Positions 50,870-58,383 of a stretch of DNA of 64,000 nt are shown here, one piece after another (within the stretch, counting starts at the first letter, position 1; each line of letters opens with the position of its first letter). The notes under the pieces were generated by a model. It worked only from the letters and a program-made list of their open reading frames with translations. It was not told where the DNA came from and did no database searches. Origin of the DNA: Bacteroidales bacterium (GTDB lineage: Bacteria; Bacteroidota; Bacteroidia; Bacteroidales; P3); the NCBI GenBank assembly GCA_016280915.1, contig JAEEHQ010000016.1, forward strand, positions 1 through 64,000, given 5' to 3'. The position numbers and the translations under genes were made by a program.

Positions 50870-51754
50870 ATGGCTGACAAATCTTTTGGTAACGACTACG
50901 ACCACAACACAACAATACGATTCTTCCGTCGCTGGTGGAAATTGCTCACAGGCGTTTTCATCGTGGCCCTGATCGCCTCGGTGGTGGTGTCATTGCTCAT
51001 CACCCCGCGCTTCAAATCCACCGCAACGCTGTTCCCCACCAACTCCAACCGCCTGAGCAAGGCAATCATGGATTACCACTACAGCTTGGACTTTATGGAC
51101 TACGGCATCGAGCGCGACTGCGAATACTGCATACAGATTCTCCTCTCGGAGTCGATGGAACGCGACGTGTGCAAACGTTTCAACCTCATGGAGCACTACG
51201 GCATCAACCCCGACGACCCACACAAGTTCTTTAAACTGCATGAACAATACCGCGGCAATGTGAACGTGAAACGCACCGAATACCTGGGCGTAGAGGTCTC
51301 GGTTCTCGACGTCGACCCCCAATGGGCTGCCGACATGGCCAACTACATTGCCACCAACTACGACACGGTCTGCCACCGCATCCATCACGACCGTGCCGTC
51401 GATGCTGCCGACATCATGAGCGGGGTATGCCAAAAACTGGGACAAGAAATACAGCTGTTGCAGGACAGCCTCAAACGCAATCCGCAATATGCCCTCGGCC
51501 TGACCAAGCTCATCGACGAGAAATGTGCCCAGCTGGCCGACCTACAGACACGGGCTGCCCAAACCGAAGTGGATATGAACGAGAACGTCAGCTACAAGTT
51601 CATGCTCGACCAGGCCGTGGCCTCCGACAAGAAGGCCTATCCCAAGCGCAGCATCATCGTGCTCTTGGGTGCTTTCGGCACCCTCGTCATGTGCATCCTC
51701 GTGCTGCTCCTGCTGGATGCCACCAAAAAGGATGAGGAAAACAAACAGGCATAA
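50870..51754 (+). CDS. wzz: Wzz-like polysaccharide chain-length determinant
   Basis: 294 residues with membrane segments at both ends: about 25-50 (LLTGVFIVALIASVVVSLLI) and about 260-285 (IIVLLGAFGTLVMCILVLLL). A Pro-rich start of the second is lacking, but YPKRSIIVLLG fits. A periplasmic coiled-coil region lies between (GQEIQLLQDSLKRN, then LADLQTRAAQTEVDM). No tyrosine-kinase domain. It controls the chain length of a surface polysaccharide at the inner membrane. The next gene starts within its stop codon (TAATG). Confidence 0.85.
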   Translation: MADKSFGNDYDHNTTIRFFRRWWKLLTGVFIVALIASVVVSLLITPRFKSTATLFPTNSNRLSKAIMDYHYSLDFMDYGIERDCEYCIQILLSESMERDVCKRFNLMEHYGINPDDPHKFFKLHEQYRGNVNVKRTEYLGVEVSVLDVDPQWAADMANYIATNYDTVCHRIHHDRAVDAADIMSGVCQKLGQEIQLLQDSLKRNPQYALGLTKLIDEKCAQLADLQTRAAQTEVDMNENVSYKFMLDQAVASDKKAYPKRSIIVLLGAFGTLVMCILVLLLLDATKKDEENKQA

Positions 51755-53202
51755 TGAAAGCATGGCTCAAACAGAACAGACAGGCCGTCATAGCAGTAGC
51801 TGTGACGCTGCTGTTTGCTGTGGCCAACTTCCTCCTGCTGCTAAAAGATTTTTACTACCTCTCCCTCCTACCCTTGGCAGGTTTGGTGGTGCTGCTTTTC
51901 GTCACTCGGTTCGAAACGGCCCTGCTGTGCATGGCGTTGCTCACCCCCTTCGCGGTCGACTTTGCCTTCTTCCCCAAGATGGAGTTGTCCATGCCGGTGG
52001 AGCCGATGATGATCCTCTTCACGCTGATGTTCTTCTTCCGCGTGCTGGCCAGCCGCAGCTATGACGTGCGGCTGCTGAAACACCCCGTCAGCATCAGCCT
52101 GATGGCCTCCCTGGCATGGATGCTCATCACCTCCTGCACCTCGGCCCTGCCCATGGTGTCGTTCAAATACCTGCTGGCACGAATCTGGTTTGTGGTACCC
52201 TTTTTCTTTGCCGCCTCACAGATCTTTCGCGAGAAAAAACGTATCCGCCAGTTCTTCTGGTGCTACGCCATCGGCCTCATCGCCGTCATAGCCATCGCCA
52301 CAGCCAAGACCCTGGGCAATTTCAGCGACCTGCAGACGCTCCACCGCGTGATGAAACCGTTCTACAACGACCATACCGCCTACGGCTGCGTCATCGCACT
52401 CTTCCTCCCCGCTGCCTTCTATTTCATCTTCAGCCGCAACAGCAAGGGCTGGGCGCGGCTGCTCTTCCTGGCCCTGTTTGCGCTACTGGTGGTGGGGCTC
52501 TTTTTCTCCTACTGCCGTGCGGCATGGCTGAGCGTGTTGGGTGCCATAGGCGTTTACGTCCTTATCCGCATGGGCATGAAGGTCAAATGGATGGTGCTGC
52601 TCTTTGGCCTGGGGGTAGGCGTATTCTTTACCTACCAGAGCGACGTCCTTTACAAGCTGGGCAAAAACCACCAAGACAGCTCCTACGACCTCTCGGGACA
52701 AATCAAGTCCATCTCCAATATCTCCACCGATGCCAGCAACCTGGAACGTCTCAACCGATGGGCATCGGCCATCCGCATGTGGAGAGAGAACCCCCTCCTC
52801 GGCTGTGGCCCCGGCACCTATCAGTTCCTCTATGCCAGCTACCAGCGCAGCTATCAGCTCTCCACCATCAGCACCAATGCAGGCAATCTGGGCAACGCCC
52901 ACAGCGAATATATCGGTCCCATGACAGAGCAGGGTATTCCCGGAGTGGCGCTCATCGTATGCATTTTCATGACCACCTTCGCCACCGGCGTGCGCGTATA
53001 CCGTACCGCCAAAGACAAACAAGTGGCCAACATGGCCCTGGCCTTTACCCTCAGCCTCCTCACCTACTACATACACGGTGTCTTCAACAACTTCCTCGAC
53101 ACCGACAAACTCTCCGTACCCTTCTGGGCCTTTACCGCCGTCATCGTAGCCTTGGATGTCTACAGCGAGAAAAAGAGCACCCAAGCCTGCATCGAGGACT
53201 GA
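51754..53202 (+). CDS. O-antigen ligase/polymerase family (Wzy_C) protein
   Basis: 482 residues with about 11-12 membrane segments. The Wzy_C loop between the later helices carries RLNRWASAIRMWRENPLLGC, followed by the GPGTYQ...Y-A-S-Y and NAHSEYIGPMTEQGIPGVAL segments, where the H-S/N...E pattern is typical. It polymerises or ligates polysaccharide on the periplasmic side. The start codon overlaps the Wzz stop by one base, so translation is coupled. Confidence 0.88.
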   Translation: MKAWLKQNRQAVIAVAVTLLFAVANFLLLLKDFYYLSLLPLAGLVVLLFVTRFETALLCMALLTPFAVDFAFFPKMELSMPVEPMMILFTLMFFFRVLASRSYDVRLLKHPVSISLMASLAWMLITSCTSALPMVSFKYLLARIWFVVPFFFAASQIFREKKRIRQFFWCYAIGLIAVIAIATAKTLGNFSDLQTLHRVMKPFYNDHTAYGCVIALFLPAAFYFIFSRNSKGWARLLFLALFALLVVGLFFSYCRAAWLSVLGAIGVYVLIRMGMKVKWMVLLFGLGVGVFFTYQSDVLYKLGKNHQDSSYDLSGQIKSISNISTDASNLERLNRWASAIRMWRENPLLGCGPGTYQFLYASYQRSYQLSTISTNAGNLGNAHSEYIGPMTEQGIPGVALIVCIFMTTFATGVRVYRTAKDKQVANMALAFTLSLLTYYIHGVFNNFLDTDKLSVPFWAFTAVIVALDVYSEKKSTQACIED

Positions 53203-53241
53203 GAGCAAAATAACAAAACAACACCATCATATCATAGAGCC

Positions 53242-53859
53242 GTGTCCTACAAAACCATCATAGCAATAGCAGCGTTTGTGATGCTCGGCAACCTGTTGTG
53301 GGGACAGGAGGAGTCGTCCTATCGCGCCCCTTGGAACCGCAATGCATGGACCGGCGAGGACATCCTCATACCCCCATTGCGCAACAAGGTGCGGGAGGCC
53401 AACAGCCAACCCGACACCGCCGACCTCATTCTCCAAGAGGCCAAGAAGCACCTCGGCAAGCCCTACCGCTATGGTGCCAAGGGGCCCAAGGCCTTCGACT
53501 GTGCCGGATTTGCGCGCTACGTTTATTTGCAGTTCGGCATCGAACTGCCCGGCGGCAGCCGCCCCCAGTACGCCAAAGGCCGCCGCATAACCAACCCCAA
53601 GAAACTGCAACGCGGCGACCTGGTCTTCTGGCAGGGACGCGAAGCCAACGGCCATGTGGGCCACACAGGCATTGTGGCAGATGTCGACACCAACACGGGC
53701 CGATTCCGTTTCATCCATGCCGCCACCTCCTCAGGCGTGATCTTCTCCTACTCCAACGAGCCCTACTACGCACAGCGCTTTGTGGGCGGCTGCCGCCTCA
53801 TTGGCGACCGCAGCAAGCCCGAAGAACCTATCCCTCCCAAAAAAAGAAAAAGACACTAA
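53242..53859 (+). CDS. NlpC/P60 (C40) cell-wall peptidase
   Basis: 205 residues from a GTG start (53242) that preserves the signal peptide MSYKTIIAIAAFVMLGNLLW. Catalytic Cys in KAFDCAGFARYVYLQF at about 86, His in GHVGHTGIVADVDT at about 137-140, third polar residue in FRFIHAATSSGV. It should cleave D-glutamyl-diaminopimelate or related bonds in peptidoglycan. The C-terminus is a short basic tail (PPKKRKRH). It lies 39 bases after the ligase gene, suggesting remodelling of the wall during polysaccharide export. Confidence 0.93.
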   Translation: MSYKTIIAIAAFVMLGNLLWGQEESSYRAPWNRNAWTGEDILIPPLRNKVREANSQPDTADLILQEAKKHLGKPYRYGAKGPKAFDCAGFARYVYLQFGIELPGGSRPQYAKGRRITNPKKLQRGDLVFWQGREANGHVGHTGIVADVDTNTGRFRFIHAATSSGVIFSYSNEPYYAQRFVGGCRLIGDRSKPEEPIPPKKRKRH

Positions 53860-53966
53860 CGCAGCAAAACACAGAAAGTCATTCGATTAAGAACCGAGTC
53901 TTACAAAAAGAATAAAAAAAAATCGGTCAGCGTGTAAGATTTCGACACTTTTTACGACTACTAAGC

Positions 53967-54461
53967 ATGAAAAGTGAAACAAAACAATTCGAAAACGACT
54001 ATCTGCCTCTGCAACCTGCCATGCAACGCATGGCCGAGAGCCTATTAGGCAACGAGGATGATGCCGCAGACGTTGTGCAAGATTGCTTTGTGACCCTGTG
54101 GAACGACCGCAAGAAGTTGCGCCTTGTTGCTAATCGCGAGGCCTGGTGCATCACACTTGTCAAACGCCGCTGTGTCGACCTGCTGCGTAGCCGCCGTCCC
54201 ACCGTCGATATCGACACGCTGATTGCCCTCTCCGAAGAAACCTCCACCGAAGTGGATGACCGACTAAAGCTGGCCTTCGAATTCATCGACCGGCTCCCCG
54301 AGCAACAGGCACGGGTTGTGAGGCTGCGCCATTTCGACGATGCCGACACCCACACCATTGCCAACACCCTTCAAACTACCGAAGGGAACGTCTACACCCT
54401 CCTTTCACGAGCCTACAAGTCGCTAAAACAAATGATTTTGGATTATGAAAAAAGACAATAA
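53967..54461 (+). CDS. ECF-type RNA polymerase sigma factor
   Basis: 164 residues. Region 2 at about 10-75: LPLQPAMQRMAESLLGNEDD, then AADVVQDCFVTLWNDR and CITLVKRRCVDLLRSRR. Region 4 at about 110-160: FIDRLPEQQARVVRLRHFDD and TEGNVYTLLSRAYKSLKQMI with the helix-turn-helix. It lacks long N- or C-terminal extensions. The next gene overlaps its 3' end by 17 bases and is probably its anti-sigma factor. Confidence 0.93.
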   Translation: MKSETKQFENDYLPLQPAMQRMAESLLGNEDDAADVVQDCFVTLWNDRKKLRLVANREAWCITLVKRRCVDLLRSRRPTVDIDTLIALSEETSTEVDDRLKLAFEFIDRLPEQQARVVRLRHFDDADTHTIANTLQTTEGNVYTLLSRAYKSLKQMILDYEKRQ

Positions 54462-55119
54462 CACCCCAACCCTACAGGAACTCCTGGGTTCGGTAGAACA
54501 TGCCGGACGCGATGCCCGCCGCCAGCAACAACTGGCCGAGATGATAGAGCGCATGGCCGCCGAAGAGACTGCCCAAAAGGCTGCCCACCGCCATACCGTC
54601 AGGATGTGGAGCACCCGCATTGCCGTGGCCGCCACAATAACCCTCTTTCTGACCACCTCTATATGGCGTTGGAGCAATCTGGGTGGCAGCACCGAAGCCC
54701 CGCTGGTAGCACAAAACCCCATCGTGCGACCCACGGAGATGCCCCTCCCCCCAACGGCCCCCACCACGCACATCCGCAAGGCCACGCCTGCAAATGATAG
54801 GCACTACCCCACTCCCAAAGTCATCGCTACGCCTGCCCTCAACATTCCCGAGAAGATGGAATCCCTCTCCTATGAAGAGATATTCGAAAGCCTGCGACCC
54901 GAAACCAGCGTTCCTGAACTGCGCGACCAACTGGCCGACCTCATGCCCGAGGCGGAAATCGAAAGCCTTCATCAAACTCCAGTCAAACCCATGCCACAAA
55001 ACCTTGCACAAAGCAAACCTGCTCCCCAATCCAATACCAGCAAAAGAGGCATCCTCAGCTTTCTGCAAGCCGAGCCCAGCCTGATGGAGGGGACCACCCT
55101 GGCAATAAATCTATTGTAA
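54445..55119 (+). CDS. Putative membrane anti-sigma factor
   Basis: 224 residues. It starts inside the end of the sigma gene, a typical sigma/anti-sigma coupling. The N-terminal 50 residues are helical and charged (LGSVEHAGRDARRQQQLAEM); one membrane segment is at about 57-75 (STRIAVAATITLFLTTSIWR); the periplasmic part is Pro/Thr-rich then mixed. There is no zinc-binding H-x3-C-x2-C motif. Function is assigned by arrangement, not by recognisable domain. Confidence 0.6.
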   Translation: MKKDNNTPTLQELLGSVEHAGRDARRQQQLAEMIERMAAEETAQKAAHRHTVRMWSTRIAVAATITLFLTTSIWRWSNLGGSTEAPLVAQNPIVRPTEMPLPPTAPTTHIRKATPANDRHYPTPKVIATPALNIPEKMESLSYEEIFESLRPETSVPELRDQLADLMPEAEIESLHQTPVKPMPQNLAQSKPAPQSNTSKRGILSFLQAEPSLMEGTTLAINLL

Positions 55120-55141
55120 AGAAACAAAAAACAACAACAAA

Positions 55142-55864
55142 ATGAAACGAACAATAATCATACTCAGCATCCTAAGCCTGGCACTCTTCGGCCACGCTCA
55201 GAACACCCCCGAAGCCGACAGCAATGCCACGTCGAACTTCAAAATCATCCTAGGCCTCTCGGCCGGAGCCACCCAATTCAACAACGGAAACGAAGGCTCG
55301 CCCTATTACAGCAAATATGGTTTCTTCGTACAGATACCCCTGCGGTTGCACTTGCAGTTGGCCCCCAAATGGGAGTTGGCTACCGGCCTGCGCTATGACT
55401 TCAACATCGACCCCATGTACTACACTATCGAGAGTACCCCCGACGACGGCATCGCCTTCCCCACCGAACCCAGCATCAGAACCCAACATGCCTTTCATGC
55501 CAGCAGCTATGTGGGAATTCCCCTTTCGGTTACTTTCCACCCCTGGCCAAAGCGCAAAAACCAACTGGGCCTCTCACTCGACCTCTTTGCCGGCTATGCC
55601 GTAACCAATACCGTTTACATCAAAGACCTCTTTACCACCAGACGTTTGCAACCCGACGGGTCTGAGAGGATTACAAGTGGCTGGGAGGAAGGTGGCAGCT
55701 GGGCAGGCACTCAACCTTGGAAAATAGAGCTGGGCATGACCCTCTCCACCAGCGTGATAGGACTAGTGCACGGGGTACGGCTCTTCGCCAACCTGTTGCC
55801 CACCTACGTAGACCCCACCACGGGCGAACGCATCTACACCTCCGGCATATCACTTTTCCTATAA
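55142..55864 (+). CDS. Outer-membrane beta-barrel protein (OmpW/porin-family-like)
   Basis: 240 residues with a signal peptide (MKRTIIILSILSLALFGHAQ). Repeated amphipathic strands: FKIILGLSAGATQFNNGN, GFFVQIPLRLHLQLAPKWEL, ATGLRYDFNIDPMYY, VGIPLSVTFHPWPKRKNQLG. A final strand GISLFL. It resembles the outer-membrane-protein beta-barrel domain class of Bacteroidota. It is co-directional with the sigma/anti-sigma pair and may be part of the regulon operon; 22 bases from the anti-sigma stop. Confidence 0.75.
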   Translation: MKRTIIILSILSLALFGHAQNTPEADSNATSNFKIILGLSAGATQFNNGNEGSPYYSKYGFFVQIPLRLHLQLAPKWELATGLRYDFNIDPMYYTIESTPDDGIAFPTEPSIRTQHAFHASSYVGIPLSVTFHPWPKRKNQLGLSLDLFAGYAVTNTVYIKDLFTTRRLQPDGSERITSGWEEGGSWAGTQPWKIELGMTLSTSVIGLVHGVRLFANLLPTYVDPTTGERIYTSGISLFL

Positions 55865-55896
55865 CAAAAACAACAAACAGCAAAAACAAACAAAAA

Positions 55897-56757
55897 ATGA
55901 AACACATACGTATACACATCAGTAAGTCATCTTTCCTTGCCATTCTCTTTTTCGGCATCATGACTGCCATTGGCTGCAATGCCGCCAACGCACAAGACAC
56001 CATCAATCCCCTGATTTCCACCACCGGTCCCAACGTGCTGGGTTCTGGCCACATACAATGGAACAGCAACATAGAATGGTTTCATTTCGACCTTCAAACA
56101 GAAAACTCTAGTATGCGTTCCAATATTCTGGGTGCCAATACAGAAGTGCGCTTCGGCGTAGGCAGCAAGGCCGAACTCACCGTTGGCTTGGGGGGCAACC
56201 ATGCACTCCACCACATCACATACATCCACATGGACGGTGAAGAGCCCATCGAAGCCGACCCGAACAACATGAGCTTTGCCCCTTCGGTGGGAGCCAAACT
56301 GCTCCTCTTCGAAGGCAAGGGCTGGCTGCCTCAAGTGGCCTTCAGTACAAACATCGCGCTGGCCAGCACTTCAAACCAAACCCTCCAGCCTCACAACTAT
56401 ACCGCCGTGCAACCCACCATCGGACTCAGCTTCCGCAATTCCCTGGGCAAGCGCTGGATGCTTGACTACTCCTTAGGCATGACATGGAACAAGTGCTACC
56501 CCATCAATACCTCACAGGTATTGAGCGGGTCACTCTATGCCCGCTGGCTGGCCACCGACCGGCTGATGCTGGGTGCAGGCTTCAGCAGCGGCAACTGGGG
56601 CGAACCCTTCTGCGGCGACTTCGAAGTGCGTTACCTTGCCAACCCCAACCTGCAACTCACCCTGCAAGGCGGCTTCTCGGGCGGCATAGAGACCGAAAGC
56701 AGCCTCGGCACCACCCAAGCCCATCTCCTCACCGGCGTCAGTTGGACCATCCGATAA
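55897..56757 (+). CDS. Outer-membrane transporter-like barrel (MetA-pathway type)
   Basis: The start is at 55897, giving a signal peptide (MKHIRIHISKSSFLAILFFG, ending ANAQ); the upstream open frame is an overlap with the previous gene. 286 residues. After the signal, INPLISTTGPNVLGSGHIQW then NSNIEWFHFD matches the P...T..P....G....EWFH-type start of the PF13557 transporter family, followed by ANTEVRFGVGSKAELTVGL and other strands to LLTGVSWTIR. Substrate unknown. Last gene of the sigma cluster. Confidence 0.72.
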   Translation: MKHIRIHISKSSFLAILFFGIMTAIGCNAANAQDTINPLISTTGPNVLGSGHIQWNSNIEWFHFDLQTENSSMRSNILGANTEVRFGVGSKAELTVGLGGNHALHHITYIHMDGEEPIEADPNNMSFAPSVGAKLLLFEGKGWLPQVAFSTNIALASTSNQTLQPHNYTAVQPTIGLSFRNSLGKRWMLDYSLGMTWNKCYPINTSQVLSGSLYARWLATDRLMLGAGFSSGNWGEPFCGDFEVRYLANPNLQLTLQGGFSGGIETESSLGTTQAHLLTGVSWTIR

Positions 56758-56834
56758 AACATACCCACCACAAACACCAGAAAAAAGCCAAACGGTTTCT
56801 GGAAAACACAAACAATCTCTTGAGAACCCATGGT

Positions 56835-56976
56835 CAATGGTAGATCCTCCTCATTCTTGTTATCTCCTTGCTAACTCCTTGCAAACTTCTCACTATTGTA
56901 TCTTTCAACAAACATGATCTTGCCAAGCATCTGCCAAGAAAACAGCAGCTTGTCCTCGTGGTTGAGGACAAGCTGC
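56835..56976 (+). repeat. Dispersed intergenic element, copy C
   Basis: 11-bp units (TTCTTGTTATC, TCCTTGCTAAC, TCCTTGCAAAC, TTCTCACTATT) at about 56853-56898, then the tail CAACAAACATGATCTTGCCA continuing AGCATCTGCCAAG (56906-56938), then a perfect 13-bp hairpin. The tail shares the most bases with copy A. Upstream flanks also agree (ATGGT...GGTAG.TCCTCC). Confidence 0.72.
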
Positions 56977-57119
56977 CTTTGATTAACCCAAATCGGTCAT
57001 TAGGCCGACTCTTGTCATTTTACCCTCATATTTATGTCTCTTTAGGCCATTTCGGCTTTCCTTCCGGCATCTTGACCACAACCCAGTCTCGTCGTAGCTT
57101 TGTTCTCAGCCCAGCTATC

Positions 57120-57220
57120 GCAAGCATCCTTTGGATGCTTGCTTCACTTGGAAGAAATACTAATCTGGCATAAACCCTAATGCCCGATTTGGGATGAAGG
57201 GCTCTGGATGCTTGCTTCAC
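57120..57220. repeat. 10-bp hairpin and 15-bp direct repeat
   Basis: GCAAGCATCC TTT GGATGCTTGC is a perfect hairpin (57120-57142). Its right arm plus TTCAC recurs at 57206-57220 as a direct repeat (GGATGCTTGCTTCAC), 73 bases on, in the 3' flank of the OmpA-like gene. Confidence 0.7.
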
Positions 57221-57250
57221 CCTTTGGATGGTATCCTCGACAGGGGTGCG

Positions 57251-58252
57251 CTACTCCACCAATTTCATCACCTCCTTGAGTTTGGGGGTGAGGATGATTT
57301 CGGTGCGGCGGTTCTTGGCCTTGTTGGCGGCGCTTGTATTCTTGACTTTGGGGGAATATTCGGCATGGCCGGCAGCCACGACACGGGCGGGGTTGATGGA
57401 GGGGCCTTGCTTCAGCAGGAGCTTGACAATGGAAGTGGCACGCATCACGCTCAAGTCCCAGTTATCCTTAACGGCTGTGGTGCCGCGGAACTCATCGTTG
57501 TCGGTATGGCCCTCAACCATGATGTTGAGGTCGTGGTTGTCTTCCAAAATTTTGGCCAAGCTCTTGAGGGCCTCGACGCCCTGCTGAGAGACCGTCCAGC
57601 TTCCCGAGGCAAACAACAGCTTATCCTCCATCGAGACATATACCTTGCCGTCTTTGGATTCGACATTCAGACCCTTGTCCTTGAAGCCCACCAGGGCGCT
57701 GGTGACGGCAGCTTTGAGCTGCTCCAGCTCGCGCTGCTTGGCCTCGAGGGCCTCGCCGATGGCACGCTCGTTTTGGAGCATCTGCTCCTGACGTTCCTGC
57801 AGGTCGCGTTGCTGAGCCAGCATCTGCTCCTCCTTCTCCTTGAAGGCACGCTCCTTGGCCGTGATTTCGCGATTGCGTTCCTGCAGGGCTTGGTTGGCCT
57901 TGGAGAGGTCGCGGTTCTTGCCAGTAAGCTGCTGCATGTAATTCTCCACCGTGGTGTCGTAGCGGAGCTGCAGGGCAGCATAGGAGCGATTGATGGAGGT
58001 GACGGTGGCCTCGCACTCTTGGCGGGCAGCGGTCATGTCGCTTAGCGCCACGGTCATTGCCTGTCCCTGACGAACCAGTTCGGCATTTTCTTCGCGGAGC
58101 TCTTGCAGCTCTTGCTTGGCGAGGTTGAGACTTTTGGTGTTTTGAGAATACTGATGTTGCAGGGCCTCGTATTCCTTCATGGAAACACAGGACGACAACG
58201 ACAGGACCGTTGCGCAAAGGAGTGAGGCGGATAGGATGAGCTTGTGTTTCAT
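57251..58252 (-). CDS. OmpA-family lipoprotein with long coiled coil
   Basis: The start is at 58252 (MKHKLILSASLLCATVLSLS) with lipobox LSSC at residue 22. 333 residues. About 30-200 form an extended coiled coil (SLNLAKQELQELREENAELV, EITAKERAFKEKEEQMLAQQ). The C-terminal OmpA-like peptidoglycan-binding domain is at about 210-330: DKLLFASGSWTVSQQGVEAL, IMVEGHTDNDEFRGT, then GHAEYSPKVKNT and KAKNRRTEIILTPK with the conserved N-R-R. Anchors the outer membrane to peptidoglycan at a distance set by the coiled coil. Divergent from the ClC gene. Confidence 0.93.
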   Translation of the reverse strand: MKHKLILSASLLCATVLSLSSCVSMKEYEALQHQYSQNTKSLNLAKQELQELREENAELVRQGQAMTVALSDMTAARQECEATVTSINRSYAALQLRYDTTVENYMQQLTGKNRDLSKANQALQERNREITAKERAFKEKEEQMLAQQRDLQERQEQMLQNERAIGEALEAKQRELEQLKAAVTSALVGFKDKGLNVESKDGKVYVSMEDKLLFASGSWTVSQQGVEALKSLAKILEDNHDLNIMVEGHTDNDEFRGTTAVKDNWDLSVMRATSIVKLLLKQGPSINPARVVAAGHAEYSPKVKNTSAANKAKNRRTEIILTPKLKEVMKLVE

Positions 58253-58355
58253 AATGTGCGTTGTTTTTTGTTGCAAGGGCGACCGTAAGAGCTGCCGCCG
58301 GTGTTGTGTCCTATGACGGGAGTTGAAATAAATAACGCAAATAAGAAAAATTTCG

Positions 58356-58363
58356 TATCTTTG
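58356..58363 (+). promoter_or_regulatory. Minus-7 element of the ClC gene
   Basis: TATCTTTG, 20 bases before the ATG at 58384; good position and sequence. Confidence 0.7.
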
Positions 58364-58383
58364 CCGTTCGAGTTTTTTGCACA

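Larger units (their letters stand above)
56758..57250. other. Gene-free stretch with dispersed repeat copy C and hairpins
   Basis: No credible gene. It holds repeat copy C (56835-56976) with a perfect 13-bp hairpin (GCAGCTTGTCCTC / GAGGACAAGCTGC, 56945-56957 and 56964-56976), a 10-bp hairpin with TTT loop (57120-57142), and a 15-bp direct repeat (57133-57147 and 57206-57220). A 101-residue frame across it (56868-57173) lacks support. Confidence 0.6.

Noticed and set aside
56868..57173. 101-residue plus-strand frame across repeat copy C
   Set aside because: It partly agrees with copy B in frame but copy A breaks it, and there is no ribosome site or recognisable domain. Kept only as a note under the dispersed element.
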